Assembly: GCF_009392895.1 (NCBI RefSeq)
Contig: NZ_CP045488.1
Span: 2,790,001-2,854,000, forward strand
Length of the DNA: 64,000 bases
Direction: 5' to 3'
Origin: Natronorubrum aibiense
GTDB lineage: Archaea > Halobacteriota > Halobacteria > Halobacteriales > Natrialbaceae
Shown here: positions 7,487-15,607 of the stretch, piece after piece
How the letters are laid out: each line of letters opens with the position of its first letter
Numbering within the stretch: position 1 is the first letter of the stretch
Notes under the pieces: generated by a model
Told to the model about the DNA's origin: nothing
Seen by the model: the letters and a program-made list of their open reading frames with translations, nothing else
The model's database searches: none
Translations under genes and position numbers: made by a program

Positions 7487-8482
7487 ATGACCGATCCAGC
7501 GGACGATGGAACTGCGGAGGAACGGCTCACGTACGCCGACACCGGCGTCGACATCGAAGCCAGCGAAGACGCGACTGCGGCGCTGCTCGAGGCCTTCGGC
7601 AGCGATCTGATGACCGAGTACGCGGGCCTGCTCGATATCGGCGACCGGTATCTCGCTCTCGCGACCGACGGCGTCGGCACGAAGCTCATGGTCGCCGAAG
7701 CGATCGAGGACTTCTCGACGATCGGGATCGACTGCATCGCAATGAACGTCAACGATCTCGTCGCCGCGGGCGTCGAACCCGTCGCGTTCGTCGATTACCT
7801 CGCGATCGACGAGCCCGACGACGACCTCACCAACGAGATCGGCGAAGGGCTCGCCGTCGGCTTGGAGGAATCCGACATGACCCTCCTTGGTGGCGAGACG
7901 GCCGTCATGCCCGACGTCGTCACCGGCTTCGACCTCGCGGGCACCTGTGCCGGCCTCGCCGGCAAAGACGAGATCCTCGAGGGCGAGGCTGACGTCGGCG
8001 ACGTCCTCGTCGGCTTCGCCTCGAACGGCGTCCACTCGAACGGGCTCACGCTCGCCCGCGAAGCCGTCACGCGCGACCACGAGTACACCGACGCGTTCCC
8101 ACACGACACCGACCGGTCGATCGGCGAGGAACTGCTACGGCCGACGCGACTCTACACGGACTTACTCGAGCCGATGCGCGAACACGACGTCCGCGCGGCG
8201 GCACACATCACGGGCGGTGGCTGGACGAACCTGCTTCGGATGGGTGACAACGAGTACGTGATCGAGGATCCGTTCCCGGCCCAGCCGATCTTCGAGTTCA
8301 TTCAGAAAGAAGGAAACGTCACGGACGAGGAGATGCACCGGACGTTCAACATGGGTACCGGCTTCGTCGTCGCCGTCCCCGAGGATCGAGCCGACGACCT
8401 CGTCGCCGAGACGGATGGGCAGATTATCGGTCGCGTCGAAGAAGGCGAGTCGGTCGAAATTCGCGGTCTCTCGCTGACCTGA
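7487..8482 (+). CDS. purM: Phosphoribosylformylglycinamidine cyclo-ligase
   Basis: PurM (AIR synthetase, EC 6.3.3.1) converts FGAM and ATP to aminoimidazole ribonucleotide, the fifth step of de novo purine synthesis, in the cytosol. The 331-residue length is normal. Family signatures include TYADTGVDIEA at the N-terminus, ATDGVGTKLMVA, GIDCIAMNVNDLVAAG, LLGGETAVMPD and ITGGGWTNL. The ATG at 7487 is chosen because upstream in-frame residues look non-coding. It stands alone here; purD is found at 60.9 kb, so the purine genes are scattered. Confidence 0.97.
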   Translation: MTDPADDGTAEERLTYADTGVDIEASEDATAALLEAFGSDLMTEYAGLLDIGDRYLALATDGVGTKLMVAEAIEDFSTIGIDCIAMNVNDLVAAGVEPVAFVDYLAIDEPDDDLTNEIGEGLAVGLEESDMTLLGGETAVMPDVVTGFDLAGTCAGLAGKDEILEGEADVGDVLVGFASNGVHSNGLTLAREAVTRDHEYTDAFPHDTDRSIGEELLRPTRLYTDLLEPMREHDVRAAAHITGGGWTNLLRMGDNEYVIEDPFPAQPIFEFIQKEGNVTDEEMHRTFNMGTGFVVAVPEDRADDLVAETDGQIIGRVEEGESVEIRGLSLT

Positions 8483-8566
8483 GATCGGCCCGGTTCGAGC
8501 GTCGGACTTGAGTTTTAAGTAACACGGCACGGCCAAAGAGAGTTGGCCGAGACGAGCGCGGCGTTT

Positions 8567-8989
8567 TCAGACCGCCTGTACGGGTGTTTCGGTGAGCCGC
8601 ATCACTCGCTCGGTGACGCTTCCCAGCGGCGTTCCGCGGTCGTTGGTCGCCCCTCGTCGCCCCATCACGATCAGATCTGCGTCGTGTCGCTCGGCGTGTT
8701 CGACGATCTCGTCCCAGGGCAGTCCCCGGCAACACTTGCAGTCGGCCTTGAGGTTGAGTTCCTGTGCGCGCGCTTCGATTTCCGCGAGCATCTCGGTGGC
8801 CTCGTCCTCGAGTTTTTCGTGTTCGGCTTCGACGCTGCCAAGTGCCGGCGGTCGCCCGTGACGCCGTTCGTCGACGACGTAGAGGCAGACGACCGTCGCA
8901 TCGTACTGCGTGGCGAGGTCCAGCCCCTGTTCGACGCCGCGTTCGGCCTGTTCGCTTCCGTCGGTCGGAATGAGGATCGTATCGTACAT
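8567..8989 (-). CDS. Universal stress protein, UspA family
   Basis: A 140-residue single-domain Usp beginning MYDTILIPTDGSEQAERG. The nucleotide-binding loop GRRGATNDRGTPLGSV near 111-126 fits the G-x2-G-x9-G-(S/T) signature, so this member probably binds ATP. A CKC pair near the middle (KADCKCCRGLPWDE) is unusual for the family and might be redox active. Usp proteins accumulate under stress; no direct target can be named. It converges on purM and is transcribed alone from about 9 kb. Confidence 0.93.
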   Translation of the reverse strand: MYDTILIPTDGSEQAERGVEQGLDLATQYDATVVCLYVVDERRHGRPPALGSVEAEHEKLEDEATEMLAEIEARAQELNLKADCKCCRGLPWDEIVEHAERHDADLIVMGRRGATNDRGTPLGSVTERVMRLTETPVQAV

Positions 8990-9133
8990 TACTGATCACC
9001 TGAGTGATGGTTAGACAGAGAGCGCCGTAAAGCTGGTATCAATTCTCACAGCGTAGAAATGAGCGGACAGCGCCTCCCCACGCCGTACGCGACGGCGAGA
9101 CTGGGGCTTCAGTAGGACCGCGTCACGCGCCGG

Positions 9134-9646
9134 TCAATTCCGACTGTGGTCGCTGCCGGCCGCCGCACGAACCGTCTCGAACTCCGCGTCGCTGTACGCG
9201 ATAAATCGCACGTCCTCGAGCATCTCCGGATCGTACTCGCGGATCGCATCGCCAATAATCGCCGCTCCCTCCGCGAGGTCGAAGCCGGCGACACCACAGC
9301 CAAGTGCCGGAATCACGAGCGACCGACAGCCGAGGTCGTCAGCTTGCTCGAGCGAGTTCCGCGTCGCCTCGCTGATGCTCTCGGCAGTCGCCTGTCCATC
9401 ACCGTAGTGGGGCATCGCGGCGGCGTGAATGACGTAGTCGGCGTCGAGGTCGTACGCGTCCGTGACCGCGACCGCACCGAGGTCGATCGGCCCCTTCGAC
9501 ATGGCTTCCTCGTTGATTTCCGCGCCCGCGCCACGTCGGAGCGCGCCGGCGACGCCGGAGCCCATCCGGAGACTCGTCCCGGCGGCGTTGACGAGCGCGT
9601 CGGCGGACTGTGCGGCGATATCGCCCTGAACGACATCGAACTCCAT
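9134..9646 (-). CDS. Macro-domain protein, predicted ADP-ribose binding
   Basis: A 170-residue stand-alone macro domain. DALVNAAGTSLRMGSGVAGAL (about 17-37) holds the ADP-ribose-binding Asn and GxG loop, DYVIHAA is the central strand, and VIPALGCGVAGFD is the phosphate-binding loop. Relatives hydrolyse O-acetyl-ADP-ribose or remove ADP-ribose from macromolecules, usually using the NAAG Asn and a nearby Asp or His. The gene runs divergently from the 55-aa gene at 9750 across a 103-base control region, and could be co-regulated with it. Confidence 0.92.
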   Translation of the reverse strand: MEFDVVQGDIAAQSADALVNAAGTSLRMGSGVAGALRRGAGAEINEEAMSKGPIDLGAVAVTDAYDLDADYVIHAAAMPHYGDGQATAESISEATRNSLEQADDLGCRSLVIPALGCGVAGFDLAEGAAIIGDAIREYDPEMLEDVRFIAYSDAEFETVRAAAGSDHSRN

Positions 9647-9715
9647 ACTCGTGGTACGGGCGCGACGGATTTGAAAGTGAGCCGCGGGAACGTTATAAAG
9701 TTAGGGCGACCAAAA

Positions 9716-9740
9716 CCTTTTTAGATTTAGGCTCGCCTAA
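9716..9740 (+). promoter_or_regulatory. TATA-like box overlapping a DtxR-type operator
   Basis: The perfect inverted repeat TTAGGCTCGCCTAA (9727-9740; arms TTAGGC/GCCTAA) sits between a TATA-like TTTTTAGAT (9718-9726) and the ATG at 9750. A second half-matching site, TTAGGGCGACCAAA, lies at 9701-9714. TTAGG-centred palindromes are typical of metal-dependent DtxR/SirR/Idr repressors. The placement over the transcription start suggests repression when iron or manganese is plentiful. Motif and spacing are seen; the regulator is inferred. Confidence 0.6.
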
Positions 9741-9749
9741 GTCCTCGTA

Positions 9750-9917
9750 ATGGACGTGCCCGCCCGACGGGAAGATGCTGAACCCAACGAGGAACCGGAA
9801 CAGTCGGCAGTGATCGTGACCAGTCACGAGACCCGCCCTGGCAAAATGGTCTTTACCGAACGCGACAACACCGACGGCTGGATCGCGACAGATTTTACCG
9901 TCGATCTCGAGCCCTGA
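9750..9917 (+). CDS. 55-aa haloarchaeal protein behind a metal-type operator
   Basis: A short acidic protein, MDVPARREDAEPNEEPEQ then SAVIVTSHETRPGKMVFTE and WIATDFTVDLEP. The second half (residues 19-55) is compact with alternating hydrophobics and could form a small beta sheet. I recall a conserved haloarchaeal family of this size ending WIATD...VDLE (DUF7331-like), of unknown role. The start is supported by a TATA box 24-32 bases upstream, implying a leaderless transcript. The DtxR-like palindrome between TATA and ATG implies metal-dependent expression, fitting with dpsA 280 bases downstream. Confidence 0.7.
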   Translation: MDVPARREDAEPNEEPEQSAVIVTSHETRPGKMVFTERDNTDGWIATDFTVDLEP

Positions 9918-10198
9918 ACGGCCTCGACGATCGGGGACTGGTGGCCCTCCGATCGCTCGTCGCAGTGTGACCGCATTCAGCGACCGGTGTGGCTCCGTCG
10001 TTCGATCGCGACGCTCGAGGAACCCGGAGTCCGTTCGGTATCGGAGCGCCAGACTCCCGGTTGCCGAATTGACATCCCTCTCCGGCTAAAGCTGCACGTA
10101 TTCTCCTCACATCTCTATAACGGATGCGGTCCGGTGGCTTCTCGTGTTCGACCGACTGCAAATGAAAACTCGACCGTTAGCCGTCGCCGTCCGACTCG

Positions 10199-10744
10199 TT
10201 ACTTCGTCGCTTCTTCGAGCACCAGCGTGTCGTCCTCGAGGTAGTGCTCGAAGTGGTGGCCGTCTTCCTCGAGTGTCACGAGGATCTCACGCAGGATTTC
10301 GGCGGTCGCGTAGTCGCCGAGGTTTTCGGCGAGTTCGATACTGTCGCGCATCGACTCGATGATGTCGCCGTACATCTCGAGATCGTTTTGGAACATCGTT
10401 CGGACGTCGTAGACGTCCTCACCCTCGAATTCGACGGTTGCTCGCTGTTCCTGATTGGTCGGCCCAGAGACGGGGACGCCGCCCAGCGCCTGTGCGCGCT
10501 CGGCGATGACGTCTGCGCCCTCCTCGACGTGTTCGTAGGCCTCCTCTAAGAACTCGTGGAGTGGCAGGAACTCGGCACCTTCGACGACCCAGTGGTGCTT
10601 TTTGAGCTGGTGGTACAGCACGTAGGCGTTCGCCAGCTCCGTGTTCAACGCGTCGACGATCTGCTCGGCCTTGTCTTGCTCGAGTCGGAGTTCGTTCGCT
10701 TCGACGACGTCTGCCTGTTGACGGACGGTCTTCTGAGTGCTCAT
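10199..10744 (-). CDS. dpsA: DpsA, ferritin-like iron-storage/DNA-protection protein
   Basis: A 181-residue Dps-family protein close to haloarchaeal DpsA. It forms a 12-subunit shell that oxidises Fe(II) with peroxide and stores ferric iron, protecting DNA. The ferroxidase-centre signature is seen as YHQLKKHHWVVEGAEF followed by HEFLEEAYEHVEEGADVIAERA. The C-terminal helix carries LEEDGHHFEHYLEDD. The ATG at 10744 is supported by a TATA-like CATTTAAG about 27-36 bases upstream on the minus strand. It lies next to another probable iron-regulated gene and diverges from an aldehyde dehydrogenase. Confidence 0.95.
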   Translation of the reverse strand: MSTQKTVRQQADVVEANELRLEQDKAEQIVDALNTELANAYVLYHQLKKHHWVVEGAEFLPLHEFLEEAYEHVEEGADVIAERAQALGGVPVSGPTNQEQRATVEFEGEDVYDVRTMFQNDLEMYGDIIESMRDSIELAENLGDYATAEILREILVTLEEDGHHFEHYLEDDTLVLEEATK

Positions 10745-10950
10745 CGTATTCTACTAGTACACGCGCATTCCACTTAAATGCCCCCCATGACAGAACATTT
10801 TTTCTGCTTGCGCAAAATTTTGTTTATAGTATCTGATTTCAAACCCCCTAAAAAGGAGAAAATCGGGGTTCCGAGATGCTACCACTCAGCATGCTGGTAT
10901 TTTTTCAAGTATGAGTAAACATTTTCAGTGTGGGGGTTCAAAGAGTGCAT
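10745..10950. promoter_or_regulatory. Divergent promoter region of dpsA and the aldehyde dehydrogenase
   Basis: This 206-base stretch is far richer in A/T than the rest of the window, with TTTTTTCTG, AAAATTTTG, CTAAAAAGG and TATTTTTTCAAG. CATTTAAG on the minus strand (10773-10780) fits the dpsA TATA box. For the rightward gene no single TATA stands out; AGTAAACATTTTC near 10914 lies about 30 bases before its ATG. No DtxR-like TTAGG palindrome is visible here. Confidence 0.5.
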
Positions 10951-12420
10951 ATGGCAACGAGAGTCGCACAGCGGAGAGAGCGGATCTACGTCGACGGGGA
11001 ATGGCTCGAGACCGAGAACGTGATTTCGGTATCGGATCTCGCCGACGGCGGGACCTTCGCACAGGTCGCCGCGGCGGATCCGGCTACGGCACACGCCGCC
11101 CTCGAAGCGGCCCACGAGATCAAACCGGAACTGCGCGAGACGACGGTTGTCGAGCGTGCGCAGTGGTGTGAGACGATCGCAGAGGGACTTCGCGAGCGGG
11201 AAGAAGAACTCGCGGAGGTCATCGTGCGCGAGGCTGGCAAGCCCATCTCGTCGGCCCGCGGCGAGGTCGAACAGGCCGCGACGCGGTTCGACCGCGCGGC
11301 CGAAGAGGCCCGCACCATCGTCAGCAAAGGCGAGTACCGCGAGGGCTCGACCGAGGGCCACGAGGGCTGGCAAGCGATCGTCAAACACGAGCCGATCGGT
11401 GCTGTGCTCTGCATCACGCCGTATAACTATCCGCTGGCAACGACGGCATTACAAGTTGCCCCTGCACTCGCAGCGGGCAACAGCGTCCTGCTCAAGCCCG
11501 CGAGCAAGACGCCGATCTCGGCGGCGATTCTCGCGGACGTCATCGCCGACGTCGACGGAATTCCGGACGGCGCGTTCAACTTCGTCCCCGGCGAAGCGAG
11601 CGAGATCGGGGACCTCCTCTCGGGCGACGATCGCATCAACGCGATCGCCATGACCGGTTCCTCGGGGGCCGGGAAACACGTCGCTCGCGAGAGCGGCATG
11701 GTCAACCTCCATATGGAACTCGGTGGCAACGCACCGGCAGTCGTCTTCGACGACGCTGACCTCACCGACGTCGCGGGCAACTGCGCGAAGGGGTCGTTCA
11801 AGTACGCCGGCCAGCGCTGCTCGGCCATCTCGCGCGTGCTCGCCCACGAGGACGTCCACGACGACCTCGTCGATCTGATCGACGAGCAGATGGACGCTTG
11901 GCAAGCCGGCGACCTCTTCGACGAGGACACCGCGCTCGGCCCACTCATCTCCGAAGCGCAGGCCGATTGGGTCGAAGAACTCGTCGAGGACGCCGTCGAG
12001 AAAGGGGCCGAAATCGTCCGCGGCGGCGAACGCCGCGCCCCCAAGGGCGTCCCGGACGAACTCGGTAGCCAGTTCTTCGAGCCGACGCTGCTCGCGAACG
12101 TCCCTCACGACGCCCGCATCGTCGACGAAGAGCAGTTCGGCCCTATCGCCGTTATCACCACCTTCGAAGACGAGGACGAAGCCCTCGAGATCGCCAACGG
12201 CTCGGATCTCGCACTCGACGCGGCGGTCTTCACTAGCGACTACAAGCGCGCGATGCGGATGGCCGAGCGCATCGACGCCGGTGCGGTCCGGATCAACGGT
12301 GCACCAAGCCACGGGCTCGGCGACGTTCCATTCGGCGGCAACAAAGACTCCGGTATCGGCCGCGAGGGACTCGACGCCTCGATCCACGAGATGATGCGCA
12401 AGAAGAGCATCGTCCTGTAG
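10951..12420 (+). CDS. GapN-like NAD(P)-dependent aldehyde dehydrogenase
   Basis: A 489-residue aldehyde dehydrogenase. The NAD(P)-binding fold contains GNSVLLKPASKTP and MTGSSGAGKHVA; the general-base Glu is in MELGGNAPAVVF and the catalytic Cys in YAGQRCSAISRVL. The C-terminus (FGGNKDSGIGREGLDASIHEMMRKKS) resembles non-phosphorylating glyceraldehyde-3-phosphate dehydrogenase and the archaeal lactaldehyde dehydrogenase group. It probably oxidises a small phosphorylated or hydroxy aldehyde; the exact substrate is uncertain. The ATG at 10951 fits the usual N-terminus; an in-frame GTG seven codons earlier is less likely. Confidence 0.88.
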   Translation: MATRVAQRRERIYVDGEWLETENVISVSDLADGGTFAQVAAADPATAHAALEAAHEIKPELRETTVVERAQWCETIAEGLREREEELAEVIVREAGKPISSARGEVEQAATRFDRAAEEARTIVSKGEYREGSTEGHEGWQAIVKHEPIGAVLCITPYNYPLATTALQVAPALAAGNSVLLKPASKTPISAAILADVIADVDGIPDGAFNFVPGEASEIGDLLSGDDRINAIAMTGSSGAGKHVARESGMVNLHMELGGNAPAVVFDDADLTDVAGNCAKGSFKYAGQRCSAISRVLAHEDVHDDLVDLIDEQMDAWQAGDLFDEDTALGPLISEAQADWVEELVEDAVEKGAEIVRGGERRAPKGVPDELGSQFFEPTLLANVPHDARIVDEEQFGPIAVITTFEDEDEALEIANGSDLALDAAVFTSDYKRAMRMAERIDAGAVRINGAPSHGLGDVPFGGNKDSGIGREGLDASIHEMMRKKSIVL

Positions 12421-12488
12421 GCCGGCCGCTCGCTTTGCCCTCCGCTGTCGCCCACCTGCATTGCCATCGCTTGCGATACCGATCGCGC

Positions 12489-13628
12489 TCAAAACGCGTA
12501 CGATTTGATCGCGATGACGGCTGCCTCCGTGCCAGAAATGGCGACGACGGTGATCGTTCCCAATGCGCCCGCATCGTACTCGAGCGTCGCCGTTTGGCCG
12601 ACCTCGATCAACTCGCCGCGCACTTCGCCGTCTTCGCGAATCTCGACTCGGTCGGCGGTATCGCTCGAGATGAGCGTCACGGAGACGGTGTGTGACGCCG
12701 AATGGACATCGATACCGACGCCCGCTCGCGGCTGGGATGGCTCGCTCCCGCGTTCGGCAAAGAGATCTCGGTATTCGTACTCCGCAGTCGGCATCGTTCT
12801 CGTTGCCTCTCCGACGATGCCGTCGACCGTCACGTCGTCGAACTGCGCGTTCGTCCGCTGCTCGAACGACTCCATCCGATCGGAATCAGCAGCGACGGTG
12901 ATCATCGAGTGCGTCGTCGTTTCGGACCCGAGTGACCACGAGAACGCAGCCCCGTTTGCCTCGGCTCTCCCGTCGTACTCGCCTCAGAAGATTGTCCGGT
13001 CGCCGACACGATCGGCCAACCGTGCGAAACCATCACTTGCATTGATGCGCCGATCGGTCCCCTCGACGCCCGCCTCGAGAATCGTCTCGAGGGCCGCACC
13101 GTCGGCAGGACTCACGACGACCATCTCTGTGGAGACGGCGACCGACCCAGCGTCGTGTTCGAAGAGCTCGAACGCGCCGATCGCCGACTCGAGTTCGGCA
13201 TCGACCGCGCCGGGATCGAACGATCCGGAGACGACGACGTTCCCGACGACCCCCTCGGAACCGAACCTGCAGACGGCGTCCACGGCTGGCTCACCGCCGG
13301 CAACGTCCTCGATCACGTCGCTGGACGGTCCGGCCGGCATCGTCGGCACTGACGCGACGACGTCGGCTTGCAGCGCATCCTCGTACTGTCGGAACGCGGA
13401 GCGATCCCGGTAGTGAAACAGGAGTTTCGAACTCGACGATGCAGGAACCCAGCGCTCGAGGAGCGTACGCTCGCATTCACCCTCGGTGTCTGGATCGCCA
13501 GTTTCGTCGGTTTCGTCGTCGGGACGATTCGTTCCAGCCCCCTGATCGAGACAGCCCGCACCGACGGTCGTGAGAGCCGTTCCGATGCCCGCTGTCACGA
13601 GTAGTTCGCGTCTCTGAATGTTTTTCAT
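12489..13628 (-). pseudogene. Secreted lipoprotein gene interrupted by one in-frame TGA
   Basis: The N-terminal part (13628-12987) starts MKNIQRRELLVTAGIGTALT with a Tat-like RR and a lipobox GAGC, then an acidic linker and a folded domain ending VGDRTIF. A TGA at 12984-12986 follows. The same frame then continues without another stop to TGA at 12489, reading GEYDGRAEANGAAFSWSL and a further 140 residues, all with normal haloarchaeal codon use. Together they would make a lipoprotein of about 379 residues. I do not recognise the family. Either this is a recent nonsense mutation, a sequencing error, or readthrough; haloarchaea are not known to use selenocysteine. Confidence 0.75.
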
Positions 13629-13751
13629 ACGAATAGTATCTAATTGGAATTGATTGATTATATAACTGCGGTCTATCACTTAGCCGGATAGCGACGCAAA
13701 CGATGTGGTTGCAAGCCGGAGCCCTATCCGAGTTGTGGGAGACAGAATGGT

Positions 13752-14906
13752 ATGGCTAGCAGCGTCCGCGGCATGCTTTCGTTCGGCCGATCAATCGTCG
13801 ACGGAGTTCAAGAAAAGAACGTGCCGTTTATGGCCGCAAGCATCGCGTATCAGGCGTTCATTTCGTTACTGCCGTTGCTCGTCCTGGTGTTCTTTCTCGT
13901 CACGATCGTCGGCGACGAGACGTTCGCGGCCGAAGTCACTGCCACAACCGAGGGCTTTCTTCCCGACAGTGGTCAGCTCCTGATCGAAGACGCACTCGAG
14001 GACTCGCCCGCGACGGCGGGGTCGTCGATCATCGGGGTCGTCGTGCTCCTGTGGGGATCGCTGAAGATCTTCCGCGGACTGGATACGGCCTTTTCGGAGA
14101 TCTACGGCACCACGAACGAGAGTTCGTTCGTCGACCAACTCCGTGACGCCCTGCTCGTCTTCGGCGCGATCGGTGGCGCACTGTTCGTGGCGGCCGCAAC
14201 GGGCATCCTGTTCGCGTTTCTCCCCTCGATTCCGGGGCTGGGTGTGATCCAATCGCTCCTGCTCGTCGCCGTCCTCTCAGTCGCGTTCTACCCGATGTAC
14301 TACTACTTTCCCGATGTCAGTACCTCCCGGCGGGAGGTCATCCCCGGCGTCGTGCTCGCAGCCGTCGGCTGGATGGCACTCCAGTCGCTGTTCCGCGTGT
14401 ACGTTTCGTTCGCCGCTGATTCGGAGGGCGCAGGGCCAGTCGGAGCCATCCTCCTCTTACTGACGTGGCTGTACTTCGGCGGGCTCATCTTGCTTTCCGG
14501 CGCCGTCGTCAACGCGATCGGGACCGGGTACCTCGAGCCCGGAACCGATGACGACTCGGCTGCGCTTACTGACGACTCGATCGCCGAAACCGACCGTGAC
14601 CCGTTCATCGACGACCGTCAACGAGAACGCACGCGTCTCACCGACCGAGCCGACGCCCTCGAGCGCGAACGGGATAAGCTCCGACTCGACCTGCGCGCCC
14701 AGCGCGAGCGTCGAACCCAACTCGAGGACCGAGCGACGACCCTCGAGGAAACCGTCAGCACGCTCGAGGAAGAAAACGATCGCCTGCGACGCGAACTCGA
14801 GGCCCAGTCTCAATCGGAGCGCCAGCCAGCCTGGCGACGATACGCCGACGCAGTGCTCGGCCACGTTCGGACGGTCAAAGTCGGCGTTCTCGAGCGAACG
14901 CGGTAG
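13752..14906 (+). CDS. YihY/BrkB-family inner-membrane protein with C-terminal coiled coil
   Basis: A 384-residue protein. Residues about 15-260 contain six hydrophobic helices with the family signatures VPFMAASIAYQAFISLLPLL and the GSLKIFRGLDTAFSEIYG region, plus LLTWLYFGGLILLSGAVVNA. From about 285 to 355 there is a long charged heptad-like coiled coil (RADALERERDKLRLDLRAQRE and following), an extension common in haloarchaeal members. The YihY family, once called ribonuclease BN by mistake, is an integral membrane family of unsettled function. It is preceded by 123 bases with a probable own promoter. Confidence 0.88.
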   Translation: MASSVRGMLSFGRSIVDGVQEKNVPFMAASIAYQAFISLLPLLVLVFFLVTIVGDETFAAEVTATTEGFLPDSGQLLIEDALEDSPATAGSSIIGVVVLLWGSLKIFRGLDTAFSEIYGTTNESSFVDQLRDALLVFGAIGGALFVAAATGILFAFLPSIPGLGVIQSLLLVAVLSVAFYPMYYYFPDVSTSRREVIPGVVLAAVGWMALQSLFRVYVSFAADSEGAGPVGAILLLLTWLYFGGLILLSGAVVNAIGTGYLEPGTDDDSAALTDDSIAETDRDPFIDDRQRERTRLTDRADALERERDKLRLDLRAQRERRTQLEDRATTLEETVSTLEEENDRLRRELEAQSQSERQPAWRRYADAVLGHVRTVKVGVLERTR

Positions 14907-14996
14907 CCACACGTCGAGACGGCTGCGAGCGCGGTCGGTCGCCGGGCCACCGACAGAGTCGGGACATCTTAGTAACTGCCGCCCGCACGGACACTC

Positions 14997-15419
14997 GTGT
15001 CGTGTCCGGTACGAGACGCTCGACGACGGATCGAAGACGAACACGCAGCGATCGTCGAGGGGATCGACCACTGCGCGGAGCAGATCGCCGAGCCCTGGGA
15101 CACCGCCCGAACGACCGACCGTGATGCGGTCGCCACGCAGCTTCGGTCGGCACTCGAGGCGACCGGCCTCCTCGAGCAGCTGCCGCTCGTCCTCACCGAC
15201 GTCGTCGCAGCGACAGGCCACGAGCTACAGGCACAGCCGGTTCCTGCGCCGCCGTACGTCGTCATCACGAGCCGCGGCCCGATGCTGCGGGCCACGATCG
15301 ATCCCGGGCGACTGGTGATTCGCTTCGATGCGTTCGACATCGTTCGTGACGACGAGCCCGGGCGGCCACCGGCGTACCGACGTCGGGACGGAATCCGTCT
15401 CGAGGTGTCGCTCGAGTAG
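14997..15419 (+). CDS. Conserved haloarchaeal protein of unknown function
   Basis: A 140-residue soluble protein beginning, from a GTG, MSCPVRDARRRIEDEHAAIVEGI, with a helical first half and a second half containing PPYVVITSRGPMLRATIDPGRLVIRFDAF, which looks like a beta-sheet domain. I recall uncharacterised haloarchaeal proteins with the same SRGPM(L/V)RAT stretch (DUF7988-like), but no function. No upstream ATG fits, so the GTG is taken as start. It lies 90 bases after the BrkB-family gene on the same strand and may be cotranscribed. Confidence 0.7.
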   Translation: MSCPVRDARRRIEDEHAAIVEGIDHCAEQIAEPWDTARTTDRDAVATQLRSALEATGLLEQLPLVLTDVVAATGHELQAQPVPAPPYVVITSRGPMLRATIDPGRLVIRFDAFDIVRDDEPGRPPAYRRRDGIRLEVSLE

Positions 15420-15514
15420 GAGTGGCACGAACGATCGCGGATTCTCACCGTGGCCCCTGTAGTGACACTGTTCCGCCCAACAGCACACCAGCCATGTCGT
15501 GCTATCCCGCCAGT

Positions 15515-15557
15515 AATTATTAACAAGCCCTCCACTCAAAGCTGCTTGTTAATAATT
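15515..15557. promoter_or_regulatory. Perfect 14-bp inverted repeat upstream of the zinc-type ABC operon
   Basis: AATTATTAACAAGC (15515-15528) and GCTTGTTAATAATT (15544-15557) are perfect inverted copies with a 15-base spacer. The site is AT-rich in a GC-rich genome and lies 50-93 bases before the ATG at 15608, just upstream of the TATA-like CTTATAC (15579-15585). It probably binds a regulator of zinc uptake, as two separate half-sites or one looped dyad. A terminator hairpin for the preceding gene is a less likely alternative, since the stop is 95 bases away. Confidence 0.6.
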
Positions 15558-15607
15558 TTGGCAGTTGTGATAATAACGCTTATACATCGGTGGGACTAGT
15601 CTCGAAT

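Noticed and set aside
12984-12986. Selenocysteine at the in-frame TGA
   Set aside because: Haloarchaea are not known to have the selenocysteine machinery and no SECIS-like structure was seen, so a nonsense change is the simpler reading.
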